DNA of 64,000 bases from assembly GCA_002478565.1 (NCBI GenBank), contig DLPC01000004.1, positions 1 to 64,000 on the forward strand, read 5' to 3'. The stretch is from Flavobacteriales bacterium UBA7468 (GTDB lineage Bacteria; Bacteroidota; Bacteroidia; Flavobacteriales_D; Crocinitomicaceae). The stretch's first letter is position 1; the number at the start of each line of letters is the position of its first letter. Position numbers and translations under genes: made by a program. This document shows, piece by piece, positions 33,682-42,716 of the stretch. The notes below the pieces were generated by a model, which saw nothing but the letters and a program-made list of their open reading frames with translations, searched no databases and was not told where the DNA came from.

Positions 33682-35343
33682 ATGAAATACTTTCTTACAC
33701 TCCTAGGGTTTACCTGTTTTTGCAATATTGTACAGGCCCAAGGCAATATTACTGGAAACATGGAAACCACCTTCCAGTATCTCAATGAAGACACTGTCAT
33801 TAATGCCAAACAACCCGTTCAAAAGGGCTTGTTAAATTCTTACATGAATGTGTTCTATACACAAGGCAATTTCAAGGCAGGCATGCGTCTCGAATCATAT
33901 CTACCAAGAATACAAGGATATCCGAATCGCTTTGATGGCACAGGTATCGGAATGCGTTATGTGGGTTATCAGAATGATTTTGTTGACGTTACATTAGGCA
34001 CTTTTTATGAGCAATTTGGATCGGGACTTGCCTTGCGTACTTATGAAGACCGTAACTTGGGCTATGACAATCTTTTGGATGGTGTTCGCGTCATTGTTCG
34101 ACCAGGGAAGGGCTGGGTATTAAAAGGAGTTTATGGCACTCAGCGCTTATCTTTCCAACAAGGACAAATTGTGCACGGCGCCGGATTAGTTAGAGGAGTT
34201 GATGGTGAGTTTCACCTCAACGAAGGGATTCAATCCATGAAAAATTCGGCATTAGATGTCGTTTTAGGTGCTTCGTTTGTAAGTAAATTTCAGGAAGATG
34301 ACAACCCTGATTGGATACTCCCTCAAAATGTGGGTGCTTATGGCGGCCGTGTCAAATTGAGCTACAAAAATTTCTACGCAGATGCCGAATACATACAAAA
34401 AGAACAAGACCCTTCCTCTGACAACCAATACATATATAACAACGGGCACGCCGCGATCTTTAACTTGCGCTATACTCAAAAAGGACTAGGAATTTTGATT
34501 TCTGGAAAATCGGTAGATAACATGAGTTTCCGCTCAGACCGCACCAAAGATTTACAAGATTTATTGATCAACTTCTTACCTTCTTTAAACAAGACCCACA
34601 CTTACAATTTAGTGGCTACACTTTATCCATACGCTACACAACCAATGGGAGAAGTAGCTTATCAAGCAGATGTACTTTATACCTTCAAAAAGGGTTCTCA
34701 ATTAGGTGGAAAGTACGGAACTACTATTAGTTTAAACTATTCAACAACTTACCGCCCTCAACAAACGCTTGATGGCATAGACCTCAATGATTCATCTCGA
34801 GTGGTTTATCATACCCGACCGTTTGATTTGAGTGATAGTTTATATTGGCAAGACATCAACTTTAATGTGACCAAAAAATTCAATAAAAAGTGGAGCGGTA
34901 TCTTCAGTTATTACGATATCAAAATCAATAATGATGTTGTAAAGGTTAGTGATGCCAAAGGAATCATTCACGCAAGAATCGCTGTTTTGGAGGGCACTTA
35001 TAAAATCAATACACACCATGCGTTGCGCTGGGAACTTCAAGGGATGTGGGTTGCAAAAAATAAAGACGGACTCAATGATAAAGGTAATTGGGCAACGGCA
35101 TTGGTAGAATATACCATTTCTCCGGGATGGTTTTTCTCAGCCATGAACCAGTATAATTATGGAAATATAGATGCGTCAAAACGTGTCAATTACCCTATTA
35201 TTACTTGTGGTTACATCAAAGATGCCACACGCATAACCGTTTCTTATGGCCGTCAACGTGCCGGATTATTTTGTGTCGGAGGAGTTTGCCGACCTGTTCC
35301 GGCCAATAATGGCTTAATGATCAACTTAACGCATAGTTTTTAA
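33682..35343 (+). CDS. Outer-membrane beta-barrel-type protein, DUF6029-like
   Basis: A 553-residue exported protein with a signal peptide (about 1-19) and alternating-residue strands rich in Y, G and N throughout, ending in the terminal phenylalanine typical of outer-membrane barrels (LTHSF). FEQFGSGLALRTYEDRNLGYDN near residues 112-132 is a conserved-looking block in the Bacteroidota DUF6029 group, to which I assign it from memory. Two cysteines, C531 and C536, sit in GLFCVGGVCR near the C-terminus. No function is established. It lies between a TlpA thioredoxin and an Omp28-like lipoprotein with gaps of 4 and 1 nt. Confidence 0.7.
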   Translation: MKYFLTLLGFTCFCNIVQAQGNITGNMETTFQYLNEDTVINAKQPVQKGLLNSYMNVFYTQGNFKAGMRLESYLPRIQGYPNRFDGTGIGMRYVGYQNDFVDVTLGTFYEQFGSGLALRTYEDRNLGYDNLLDGVRVIVRPGKGWVLKGVYGTQRLSFQQGQIVHGAGLVRGVDGEFHLNEGIQSMKNSALDVVLGASFVSKFQEDDNPDWILPQNVGAYGGRVKLSYKNFYADAEYIQKEQDPSSDNQYIYNNGHAAIFNLRYTQKGLGILISGKSVDNMSFRSDRTKDLQDLLINFLPSLNKTHTYNLVATLYPYATQPMGEVAYQADVLYTFKKGSQLGGKYGTTISLNYSTTYRPQQTLDGIDLNDSSRVVYHTRPFDLSDSLYWQDINFNVTKKFNKKWSGIFSYYDIKINNDVVKVSDAKGIIHARIAVLEGTYKINTHHALRWELQGMWVAKNKDGLNDKGNWATALVEYTISPGWFFSAMNQYNYGNIDASKRVNYPIITCGYIKDATRITVSYGRQRAGLFCVGGVCRPVPANNGLMINLTHSF

Positions 35344-35344
35344 T

Positions 35345-36286
35345 ATGAAAATCAGCGCTATATTTCTCGCCTTCACCATCTCTTTAGGGATGTTTTTCTT
35401 GCCATCTTGCGATCGCATTTCGAACCCTTATCCACCTGTTGTAAATCTCGAGTTAGATACAACACTCTATCCTGGAAATTGGTCTAACTATGTCGCTAAT
35501 GAGTGGCCGACTTTTACGCAAAACACCAATACGAATCGCAATATCCTAATTGAGGATTTTACTGGTCATAAGTGTATATTTTGCCCAGCAGCGGCAGACC
35601 TGGCGCATCAATTGCATGAGGCCAACCCGAACCGAGTATATGTCGCCTCTATTCACGCTGGTGTAGATGGTATAGGTGATTTTCAGACGGTAGATGCAGA
35701 ATACACACTTGATTTTACGAATCCAGATGGCCTCGCAATTGGAACATGGTTTGGCCAAAACGATGGTGGCTTTATAGGCAATCCGCGCGGGCCAGTTAGT
35801 AGGGTTTCTAACGGCGGAGTTATTTTTCAAAGCCCGGGTCAGTGGTCTTCCATGACGAGTACGCTTTTGACTGAGAATAATTTGAAAGTCAATCTTCAAT
35901 CAGCGTTGAACTATTATCCATCTACAAAAGGCGCCTTTTTGCACGTTGAAATTGATAAAATTGATCCGACCCTGACCAACGAATTGGGCATCGTTGCTTA
36001 CGTTTTAGAAGATTCACTGGTTGGTGATCAAAAAATGTCGGACAACACGCACAATTACAACTATGTGCACCGCGATATCCATCGCAAAAACCTCAACAAT
36101 ATGCCGTTTGGACGACCGCTCACTGCAGCAGACTTGAACAACGGAAAATATTATGTGAACTATAGCTTTGTGGTGCCAAATCAACTTGATGGCAATTACA
36201 ACGCAGAAAACATGCACGTCTTGATTTATGTTTATGACATGTCTACTTTGGAAATCTATCAAGTAATCAAGCAGAAAATACAATAA
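35345..36286 (+). CDS. Omp28-related lipoprotein with CxxC motif
   Basis: A 313-residue lipoprotein: the signal MKISAIFLAF continues to a lipobox ending FLPSC with C22 as the lipid site. Residues 65-200 look like a thioredoxin-like domain with C77-I-F-C80 in EDFTGHKCIFCP, characteristic of the Omp28 family of Bacteroidota surface lipoproteins. The C-terminal 100 residues are beta-rich. It may exchange disulfides with the adjacent barrel or secreted substrates. Its stop overlaps the rpoN start by 1 nt. Confidence 0.82.
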   Translation: MKISAIFLAFTISLGMFFLPSCDRISNPYPPVVNLELDTTLYPGNWSNYVANEWPTFTQNTNTNRNILIEDFTGHKCIFCPAAADLAHQLHEANPNRVYVASIHAGVDGIGDFQTVDAEYTLDFTNPDGLAIGTWFGQNDGGFIGNPRGPVSRVSNGGVIFQSPGQWSSMTSTLLTENNLKVNLQSALNYYPSTKGAFLHVEIDKIDPTLTNELGIVAYVLEDSLVGDQKMSDNTHNYNYVHRDIHRKNLNNMPFGRPLTAADLNNGKYYVNYSFVVPNQLDGNYNAENMHVLIYVYDMSTLEIYQVIKQKIQ

Positions 36287-37731
36287 TGGCATTGCGTCAA
36301 CAACTCATACAAAAATTAGAACAAAGGCTGTCTCCTCAACAGATTCAGTTGATGAAGTTGTTGCAGGTGCCAACCATGGAACTCGACCAACGCATCAAGC
36401 AGGAGCTCGAAGAAAACCCTGCCTTAGAAGAAGGTCAAGACCTTGAAGACGACGACTACGATAATCAAGAAGATGATTACGATGATCAAGATGACAACGA
36501 CGAATTTGATTTGTCCGATTATCTAGATGACGACATCGCAGATTACAAAACACAAGCAAATAATCAGTCTCGAGACGAAGAGGAACGTGTGATTCCGTTA
36601 TCCGGAGAACAAAGCTTTCAAGAACGACTGATTGAACAATTACATTTGCTTTACCTCGACGAAAAACAATTCGTCATTGCCAATTTAATTGTAGGTAACC
36701 TCGATGAATCAGGTTATCTCAACCGTGCAATTGATGCAATTGTTGATGATTTGGCGTTTTCGATGAGCATTGACGCCTCCGAAAAAGAGGTAGAAGGAGT
36801 GCTAGCTTTGGTGCAGGAATTAGAACCTGCAGGTGTTGGAGCAAGAAACCTTCAAGAGTGCTTATTGCTTCAGTTGCAGCGCAAGCAAGACGGGGATATC
36901 GTCAAGTTTACTGCCCTTAAGATCGTCGAAAAGTACTTTGAAGAGTTTACCAAAAAGCATTATGAAAGGATTGCAAAAAAATTAGAAATCGAGGATCATG
37001 ATTTGAAAGAAGCCATCGACGAAATTTTACGCTGTAATCCAAAGCCGGGCGGCTCAATGCGCGATGCTGCGAAGAGTTACCAGCAAATAGTTCCTGATTT
37101 TACGCTATTTGAACACGAGGGTCGTTTAGAGTTGAGTTTAAATAGCCGTAACGCTCCGGATCTGAAAGTGAACAGAGACTACGAAAACATGTTGCGCAGT
37201 TATGCGGAAGGAGCTAAAAACTCCAAATCGGATAAAGAGGCTTTCCAATTTGTCAAACAAAAACTAGACGGCGCAAAATGGTTCATTGATGCGATTAAAC
37301 AACGTCAGCAAACGCTTTTGCTTACTATGGGCGCAATTCTTGAATACCAAGAAGCTTATTTTTTAAGTGGTGATGAAACCAAACTCAAACCAATGATTTT
37401 GAAAGATATCGCCGATATGGTCGAGCTAGACATTTCAACAGTTTCTAGGGTAGCCAATTCGAAATATGTGCAAACAAATTACGGAATTTTCTCGTTAAAG
37501 TATTTCTTTTCAGAGTCTTTGTCAACGGACTCAGGCGAAGAGGTTTCAACCAGAGAGGTCAAGAAAATTTTGTCCGATGCCATTGAAGCCGAAGACAAGC
37601 ACAATCCACTCACCGATGAAAAATTGATGGATTTATTAAAAGAAAAAGGTTACAATATTGCCAGAAGAACTGTAGCAAAATACCGTGAACAATTACAAAT
37701 TCCTGTGGCAAGGATGCGCAAAGAACTATGA
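36286..37731 (+). CDS. rpoN: RNA polymerase sigma-54 factor
   Basis: A 481-residue sigma-54. Region I is the Q/L-rich start (RLSPQQIQLMKLL) that contacts activators; region II is highly acidic (about 50-80, D/E/N/Q); the core-binding and HTH regions follow, and the RpoN box ARRTVAKYREQLQIP lies close to the C-terminus. It needs AAA+ activators; none is encoded in this window. It is the fourth gene of a coupled operon whose first three genes are exported redox/barrel proteins, an unusual setting. Confidence 0.96.
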   Translation: MALRQQLIQKLEQRLSPQQIQLMKLLQVPTMELDQRIKQELEENPALEEGQDLEDDDYDNQEDDYDDQDDNDEFDLSDYLDDDIADYKTQANNQSRDEEERVIPLSGEQSFQERLIEQLHLLYLDEKQFVIANLIVGNLDESGYLNRAIDAIVDDLAFSMSIDASEKEVEGVLALVQELEPAGVGARNLQECLLLQLQRKQDGDIVKFTALKIVEKYFEEFTKKHYERIAKKLEIEDHDLKEAIDEILRCNPKPGGSMRDAAKSYQQIVPDFTLFEHEGRLELSLNSRNAPDLKVNRDYENMLRSYAEGAKNSKSDKEAFQFVKQKLDGAKWFIDAIKQRQQTLLLTMGAILEYQEAYFLSGDETKLKPMILKDIADMVELDISTVSRVANSKYVQTNYGIFSLKYFFSESLSTDSGEEVSTREVKKILSDAIEAEDKHNPLTDEKLMDLLKEKGYNIARRTVAKYREQLQIPVARMRKEL

Positions 37732-38381
37732 GGATACTATCACATTTATTTTCTTGGGTTTTTCTACCCTTATTTATGCCTACCTATGGTATTTTGATCA
37801 GTTTATTTGCACCGGCCATCAGCACGCAATACAGCATGAGTTCCTTGTATTATGCCCCACTTCCAACCAAATGGGCGCTTTTTACAATCTTCTTCATGTT
37901 CAGTGTGGTAGCACCTGGTATTTCATTTATTTTACTACATCGTTTCAAAGTCATCAGTACAATCGATATTGAGCAACAAGGAGAAAGAGGTCTACCGCTG
38001 ATCATTATGTTGATTTATTCTCTTGTTTTGTTTTTTTTACTTTCATACAAAGCAGGAGATGCTTATCTACCCAGATACTACTATGCCCTACCGTTGTCGG
38101 GCGTTGCTATTACAAGTCTTTTTTTATTGATCAATCGATGGATTAAAATTTCATTACACGCTGCCGGTGCCGGAATTCTCGTTGGATTCTTAGCAGTTTA
38201 TACTGCCTCGCAAACTGACTTCACTCTTTGGTGGTTAATTGGTTCGATAATTGCTGCTGGTCTTACGATGTCAGCAAGACTTTATCTAAAAAAACACCGT
38301 CAAATTGAAGTGTACACTGGATTTGTGCTGGCCACTTTGATCACAGCGGGCTTACATCTTTATTTAATTCAAATCGGATGA
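37728..38381 (+). CDS. Polytopic membrane protein, PAP2-like fold without clear active site
   Basis: A 217-residue protein with about six membrane helices. KISLHAAGAG near residue 143 resembles the central SGHA-type block of PAP2 phosphatases, but the upstream KxxxxxxRP and downstream SRxxxxxH motifs are not evident, so catalysis is doubtful. Similar uncharacterised proteins exist in Bacteroidota. It overlaps rpoN and the next gene by 4 nt each (ATGA). Confidence 0.55.
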   Translation: MRILSHLFSWVFLPLFMPTYGILISLFAPAISTQYSMSSLYYAPLPTKWALFTIFFMFSVVAPGISFILLHRFKVISTIDIEQQGERGLPLIIMLIYSLVLFFLLSYKAGDAYLPRYYYALPLSGVAITSLFLLINRWIKISLHAAGAGILVGFLAVYTASQTDFTLWWLIGSIIAAGLTMSARLYLKKHRQIEVYTGFVLATLITAGLHLYLIQIG

Positions 38382-38932
38382 AAAGATTACTTGTTTTATT
38401 TGCAGTTATAGGTCTTTTAGCTGCTTGTTCGGATTTAGAAAAAGAACAACAAATCAAACGCGTTCAACAAGAGCAAAAAAAACTTGCTCAACTTACTAGG
38501 AAATTAGAAGATAAGCGCATACAAGATATCTCAACTTTCAAAGTAAATACCATGCAAACAGAGCTTAAAATCAAGCAGAATTTGTATTTGGACACGATCA
38601 ATTTGGAGTTAGCCCAGCAGCTAGACGCCTTTAAAGTAATGCGTAGATCGATTAAGCCTTTGATGAAGCAATACCATAAAATCAAAGCGGGGATCCGAGA
38701 AGAAAAAGCTGTATTGAAGTCATTGAGTCAGGATATCCAACAGGGCCGTGGCGAGCGCCAACGCTACGATGAATTCATTCAATTTGAACACAATAAAGTT
38801 GAACAATTAGCCGCATTAACCACGGACTTCGAAAGGGCAAAAACGCAATTCTTTAATGATTACCAGCGCTTGTATCCGCCTGTCAATGCATTGGCTAATC
38901 AATTGGTAGAAAAAGCTTCGCGACGCCGATGA
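38378..38932 (+). CDS. Coiled-coil lipoprotein
   Basis: A 184-residue lipoprotein with lipobox GLLAAC (C17) followed by a long charged helical region, mainly 20-175, rich in E, K, Q and L in heptad-like spacing. No known domain is recognised. It is translationally coupled to the PAP2-like protein before it and to the TPR protein after it, so the last two probably act together at the envelope. Confidence 0.75.
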   Translation: MKRLLVLFAVIGLLAACSDLEKEQQIKRVQQEQKKLAQLTRKLEDKRIQDISTFKVNTMQTELKIKQNLYLDTINLELAQQLDAFKVMRRSIKPLMKQYHKIKAGIREEKAVLKSLSQDIQQGRGERQRYDEFIQFEHNKVEQLAALTTDFERAKTQFFNDYQRLYPPVNALANQLVEKASRRR

Positions 38933-40758
38933 AATATTTGCTTGTCATTTTCTGTATAACATTTGGACTTCCGTTGTTTGCACAGAACAACTCTGACTTA
39001 CAATTAGCGCAATACTATTTCAATAATTCAGAATTTGACAAGGCTCTCATTTATTATCAAAAACTCTACGAAACAGATCAAAGCAAGGCCATCTTTACGC
39101 CATACTTTACCTGTTTGCGCGCCCAAAAGGATGATAAAACTGCGGAAAAAGTCCTCAAAAAGCAAATCAATTTAAATAAGCAAGATTACGACGTACGCTT
39201 GCTTGCGGGTAGTTTTTACGAAGAACTTAACGAAACAGTAAAAGCTAAAAAAATATACGACGACATTTTAAATGAATTAGGCCCAAATCCGGGTCAAATT
39301 ATAGCGGTATATCAGGCGTTTGCATCAAAGGGCAAACTGGACTACGCCAAAAAAACCTTAGATCAAGGTAAAAAATTAGCTCCGTTCTACCCATTTAACT
39401 TTCAGTTTGCAGATTTGTACGCTCTAATGGGCGATAAGCGACAGATGCTTTTATCTTATTTAGAGTATCTGGGTCAGCAACCAGGAATTATTGATGCCAT
39501 TGAGCAGGCGGTTGGATCGCGCATGGATCTCTCTAATGCGAATGGTCCAGATTTTATCTTGGCTAAAGAAGTCTTGCTGCAACAGGTTCAGCAGGCGAAT
39601 GCCCCAATTGTGTACAGTCAAATGCTCATTTGGTTATTCGTCCAAAATCGAGATTTCACTGGAGCGGTAACACAGGTTATTGCCTTAGACAAGCGTTCGA
39701 AAGGCGAGGGCCGTGAAGTCCTTGAAATGGGTCATATTTGTGTGGAGAACGCCATATTTGACCAAGCAAAACGCTGTTATCAATATGTGCTAGATTTGGG
39801 AACTGATAGGCCTAACTTTTACGAAGCACAACTTGCTTTGCTCAATGCCCGTTTTCAGCAAATCACGCTGTTTAGATCTTTTACAGCAGAAGAAATCACA
39901 CAAAGCATTCTAGATTTTGAAGCGGCCTTGCAGCGCATAGGAAAAGGCAAAGTGAGTTTTCAACTCTCTTTACAGCTGGCTGAAATTCGTGCATTTTATG
40001 CAGGGCAAGCTAAAAAGGCTATTGAAGAATTACAAGTGCTGAGCCAATTGCCTGGCTTGACAGATATGCAACGGGCACAAACAAAAATGTTATTGGCCGA
40101 TATCTATGTGCTAGATGGCGATATTTGGGAGGCTTCTTTGCTATACATGCAAATTGATAACGATTTCAAATTTGAAACAATTGGCAGTGAAGCTAAATTT
40201 AAAAATGCAAAGATCTTCTATTACGATGGTGAATTTGAGTTTGCACAGGCCCAACTAAATGTATTAAAGGAGTCTACCTCAAAGTTTATTTCTAACGATG
40301 CTATCCAATTGGCAGTCTTTATCACTGACAACTATGGTTTGGATAGCAATTATCAAGTGATGTTGTGGTTTGCTACTGCTGATCGCATGATTGCCCAACA
40401 TCATTACGATTCGGCGTTTGTTCTCTTTGATAGCATACAAACCCAGTTTCCTTATCATGCGCTTGCCGATGATATTTTGTACCGAAAAGCCCAAGCTTTG
40501 GAGCAACGAGGAGAATGGCAAAAGGCCTTAGGCTATTATGCGGACCTACTCAAACTTCATGGTAAAGATATTTTAGCAGATGATGCTTTATTTCGAACAG
40601 CAGAAATCTTAGAATTACGCTTATTAGAAAAAGAAGCCGCAGTTGAGGCCTACAAGAAGCTTTTACTAGAGTACAAAAGTAGTTTGTATGGTGCAGAAGC
40701 AAGAAAGCGCATCCGCCTGATCAGAGGGGATACGCTTTCTGAAAGTGATGAACTCTAA
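38929..40758 (+). CDS. Exported TPR-repeat protein
   Basis: A 609-residue protein with a signal peptide (about 1-18, cleavage after LFA). The mature part is alpha-helical tetratricopeptide repeats: clear units begin near AQYYFNNSEFDKALIYYQKL (28 on) and again at the C-terminus around QALEQRGEWQKALGYYADLL and AVEAYKKLL. It resembles periplasmic scaffold proteins of the YbgF/BamD style but longer. It is the last gene of the rpoN operon and converges on gcdH with a 3-nt gap. Confidence 0.82.
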   Translation: MKYLLVIFCITFGLPLFAQNNSDLQLAQYYFNNSEFDKALIYYQKLYETDQSKAIFTPYFTCLRAQKDDKTAEKVLKKQINLNKQDYDVRLLAGSFYEELNETVKAKKIYDDILNELGPNPGQIIAVYQAFASKGKLDYAKKTLDQGKKLAPFYPFNFQFADLYALMGDKRQMLLSYLEYLGQQPGIIDAIEQAVGSRMDLSNANGPDFILAKEVLLQQVQQANAPIVYSQMLIWLFVQNRDFTGAVTQVIALDKRSKGEGREVLEMGHICVENAIFDQAKRCYQYVLDLGTDRPNFYEAQLALLNARFQQITLFRSFTAEEITQSILDFEAALQRIGKGKVSFQLSLQLAEIRAFYAGQAKKAIEELQVLSQLPGLTDMQRAQTKMLLADIYVLDGDIWEASLLYMQIDNDFKFETIGSEAKFKNAKIFYYDGEFEFAQAQLNVLKESTSKFISNDAIQLAVFITDNYGLDSNYQVMLWFATADRMIAQHHYDSAFVLFDSIQTQFPYHALADDILYRKAQALEQRGEWQKALGYYADLLKLHGKDILADDALFRTAEILELRLLEKEAAVEAYKKLLLEYKSSLYGAEARKRIRLIRGDTLSESDEL

Positions 40759-40761
40759 ATA

Positions 40762-41958
40762 TTAAAGATTCGGCATTTCTCTGGTGAATGCAGGAATTCC
40801 TGTTACATCCATACCTGTGATTAATAAGTGAATATCGTGCGTGCCTTCATAGGTAACAACAGACTCTAGGTTTGCCATATGGCGCATCATAGAGTATTCG
40901 CTTGTTATTCCCATTCCGCCATGTATTTGTCTGGCTTCCCGAGCGATGTTTAATGCGATTTCAACGTTATTTCTTTTTGCCATCGAAATTTGAGCCGAAG
41001 TAGCACGGCCTTCATTGCGCAATTGACCAAGTCTGAAGGTGAGTAACTGTGCTTTTGTGATTTCAGTAATCATTTCAGCGAGTTTCTTTTGGATCAATTG
41101 GAAGCTGCCGATTGGCACGTTAAACTGAGTGCGCTCCTTGGAATAACGCAAAGCTTGGTCATAGCAATCCATGGCAGCGCCGAGTGCACCCCAAGCAATA
41201 CCAAAGCGCGCTGAGTCAAGGCAGCTCAATGGAGCGCCAAGACCAGAACGACCTGGTAAAATATTTGATTTTGGAACTTTTACGTTGTCAAAAATAAGCT
41301 CGCCTGTTGCAGAGGCGCGCAGGGAAAGTTTCCCGTGCATTTCTGGTGTTGAAAAACCTTCCATGCCACGCTCCACAACTAAACCGTGAATGCGTCCGCT
41401 CTCGTCTTTAGCCCAAACAACGGCAATTTGTGCGAATGGTGCATTTGAAATCCACATTTTAGCTCCGTTCAAAATGACGTGATCACCTGCATCTTTGAAA
41501 TTGGTAATCATGCCACCTGGGTTGGAACCAAAATCTGGTTCGGTAAGACCAAAGCAGCCCATCATTTCGCCTGTGGCTAATTTTGGCAAGTATTTTTGTT
41601 TTTGTTCTTCAGAACCATATTTCCAAATAGGATACATCACAAGAGATGACTGTACAGAAGCCGTTGAGCGCAAACCTGAGTCACAGCGTTCGAGTTCTTG
41701 CATGATAAGGCCATAAGAAATTTGGTCAAGACCAGGACCTCCATATTCTTCTGGGATATAAGGCCCAAAAGCACCGATTTCTCCGAGACCACTTAAAATG
41801 TGCATCGGAAAAGTTGCCTTCTCGTAGTGCTCGTCGATGATTGGAGATACTTCTTTTTTGACCCAAGCTCTGGCTGCGTCACGGACTAGTTTGTGCTCGT
41901 CAGAGAGCAAGTCGTCCATGTTGTAGTAATCGGGGTGTTGGTATTGATCAGTTTTCAT
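40762..41958 (-). CDS. gcdH: Acyl-CoA dehydrogenase, glutaryl-CoA dehydrogenase type
   Basis: A 398-residue flavoenzyme. The FAD/substrate motif GCFGLTEPDFGSNPGG, R in CLDSARFGIAWGALGAA and the catalytic glutamate in VVTYEGTHDIH are typical of glutaryl-CoA dehydrogenases, which convert glutaryl-CoA to crotonyl-CoA in lysine/tryptophan breakdown. The ATG at 41958 is chosen over 41976 because a -7 box (41974-41981) overlaps the upstream codon. It is monocistronic here; no ETF genes are nearby. Confidence 0.88.
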   Translation of the reverse strand: MKTDQYQHPDYYNMDDLLSDEHKLVRDAARAWVKKEVSPIIDEHYEKATFPMHILSGLGEIGAFGPYIPEEYGGPGLDQISYGLIMQELERCDSGLRSTASVQSSLVMYPIWKYGSEEQKQKYLPKLATGEMMGCFGLTEPDFGSNPGGMITNFKDAGDHVILNGAKMWISNAPFAQIAVVWAKDESGRIHGLVVERGMEGFSTPEMHGKLSLRASATGELIFDNVKVPKSNILPGRSGLGAPLSCLDSARFGIAWGALGAAMDCYDQALRYSKERTQFNVPIGSFQLIQKKLAEMITEITKAQLLTFRLGQLRNEGRATSAQISMAKRNNVEIALNIAREARQIHGGMGITSEYSMMRHMANLESVVTYEGTHDIHLLITGMDVTGIPAFTREMPNL

Positions 41959-41973
41959 GATTGATGTTTGGCA

Positions 41974-41981
41974 CAAAAGTA
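41974..41981 (-). promoter_or_regulatory. -7 box of the acyl-CoA dehydrogenase gene
   Basis: On the minus strand, TACTTTTG (41981-41974) lies 15 nt before the ATG at 41958. It overlaps the alternative upstream ATG, showing that the shorter form is the real one. No clear -33 box was found. Confidence 0.4.
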
Positions 41982-42044
41982 AGCAATAATCTGCGCAGCT
42001 GTAGCATCAGAATTTGAATTATTTTTGTGTTCTGAAAACTGCTC

Positions 42045-42695
42045 ATGCAATCATTTGAATTAATAGAAAGAGGTTCTCAATTAAATAGTTATCTACTATT
42101 TATTTCGTTACTATCATTAGCATTTATAGCTTATGCTAGACTGAGCACCCCTAATGCTGTAAATTTGTCGTGGCGCCGATTTTGGAAAACTAGTCGTGTT
42201 GAGAGCTTTGGATTTGATGACGAAAAGATGCGTCCACAGACTCAGGTGCTTTTTTTCATTAATTTTTATCTGTCCTTGAATCTTTGTGTATACCTGTTTA
42301 TAGCTGAGTATTACAATAGATTAGAAGCGCTTGTTATTAGTTTGATCGTAGTTGCTTCATGGGTGTTATTTCAAAGTTTGGTTTACCGTCTTGTTTTGTT
42401 TCTAGTTGGCCAATGGAAATGGACTACTGCATTTGCTGAGGTTAACAGACAAGTATGGTCATTTACAGGCTTGCTTTTTTTGGCATTGGCTTTTTTATGG
42501 ACGATTAATGGGCAGTCCAACAACCTGATTAACAATGTGTTTATCTTTTGTTCATTGTTGGTTTATTTTTGGCGAATTTTCAAATCTTGGCGCATTGCTC
42601 AACAAGCAAATTTGGAATGGTATTATTTAATTTTGTACCTTTGCGCCTTGGAAATCCTGCCTATGCTTTTAGTATGGCGCTGGTTTATAAGCTAA
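42045..42695 (+). CDS. DUF4271 family membrane protein
   Basis: A 216-residue integral membrane protein with about six helices and the conserved-looking GQWKWTTAFAEVNRQVW loop. It matches the Bacteroidota DUF4271 group, which is commonly found next to the uroporphyrinogen-III synthase gene, as here (21-nt gap). No biochemical role is known; the linkage suggests involvement in tetrapyrrole metabolism or simple operon conservation. Confidence 0.75.
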   Translation: MQSFELIERGSQLNSYLLFISLLSLAFIAYARLSTPNAVNLSWRRFWKTSRVESFGFDDEKMRPQTQVLFFINFYLSLNLCVYLFIAEYYNRLEALVISLIVVASWVLFQSLVYRLVLFLVGQWKWTTAFAEVNRQVWSFTGLLFLALAFLWTINGQSNNLINNVFIFCSLLVYFWRIFKSWRIAQQANLEWYYLILYLCALEILPMLLVWRWFIS

Positions 42696-42716
42696 AACAT
42701 AATTAATACTTGCAAA

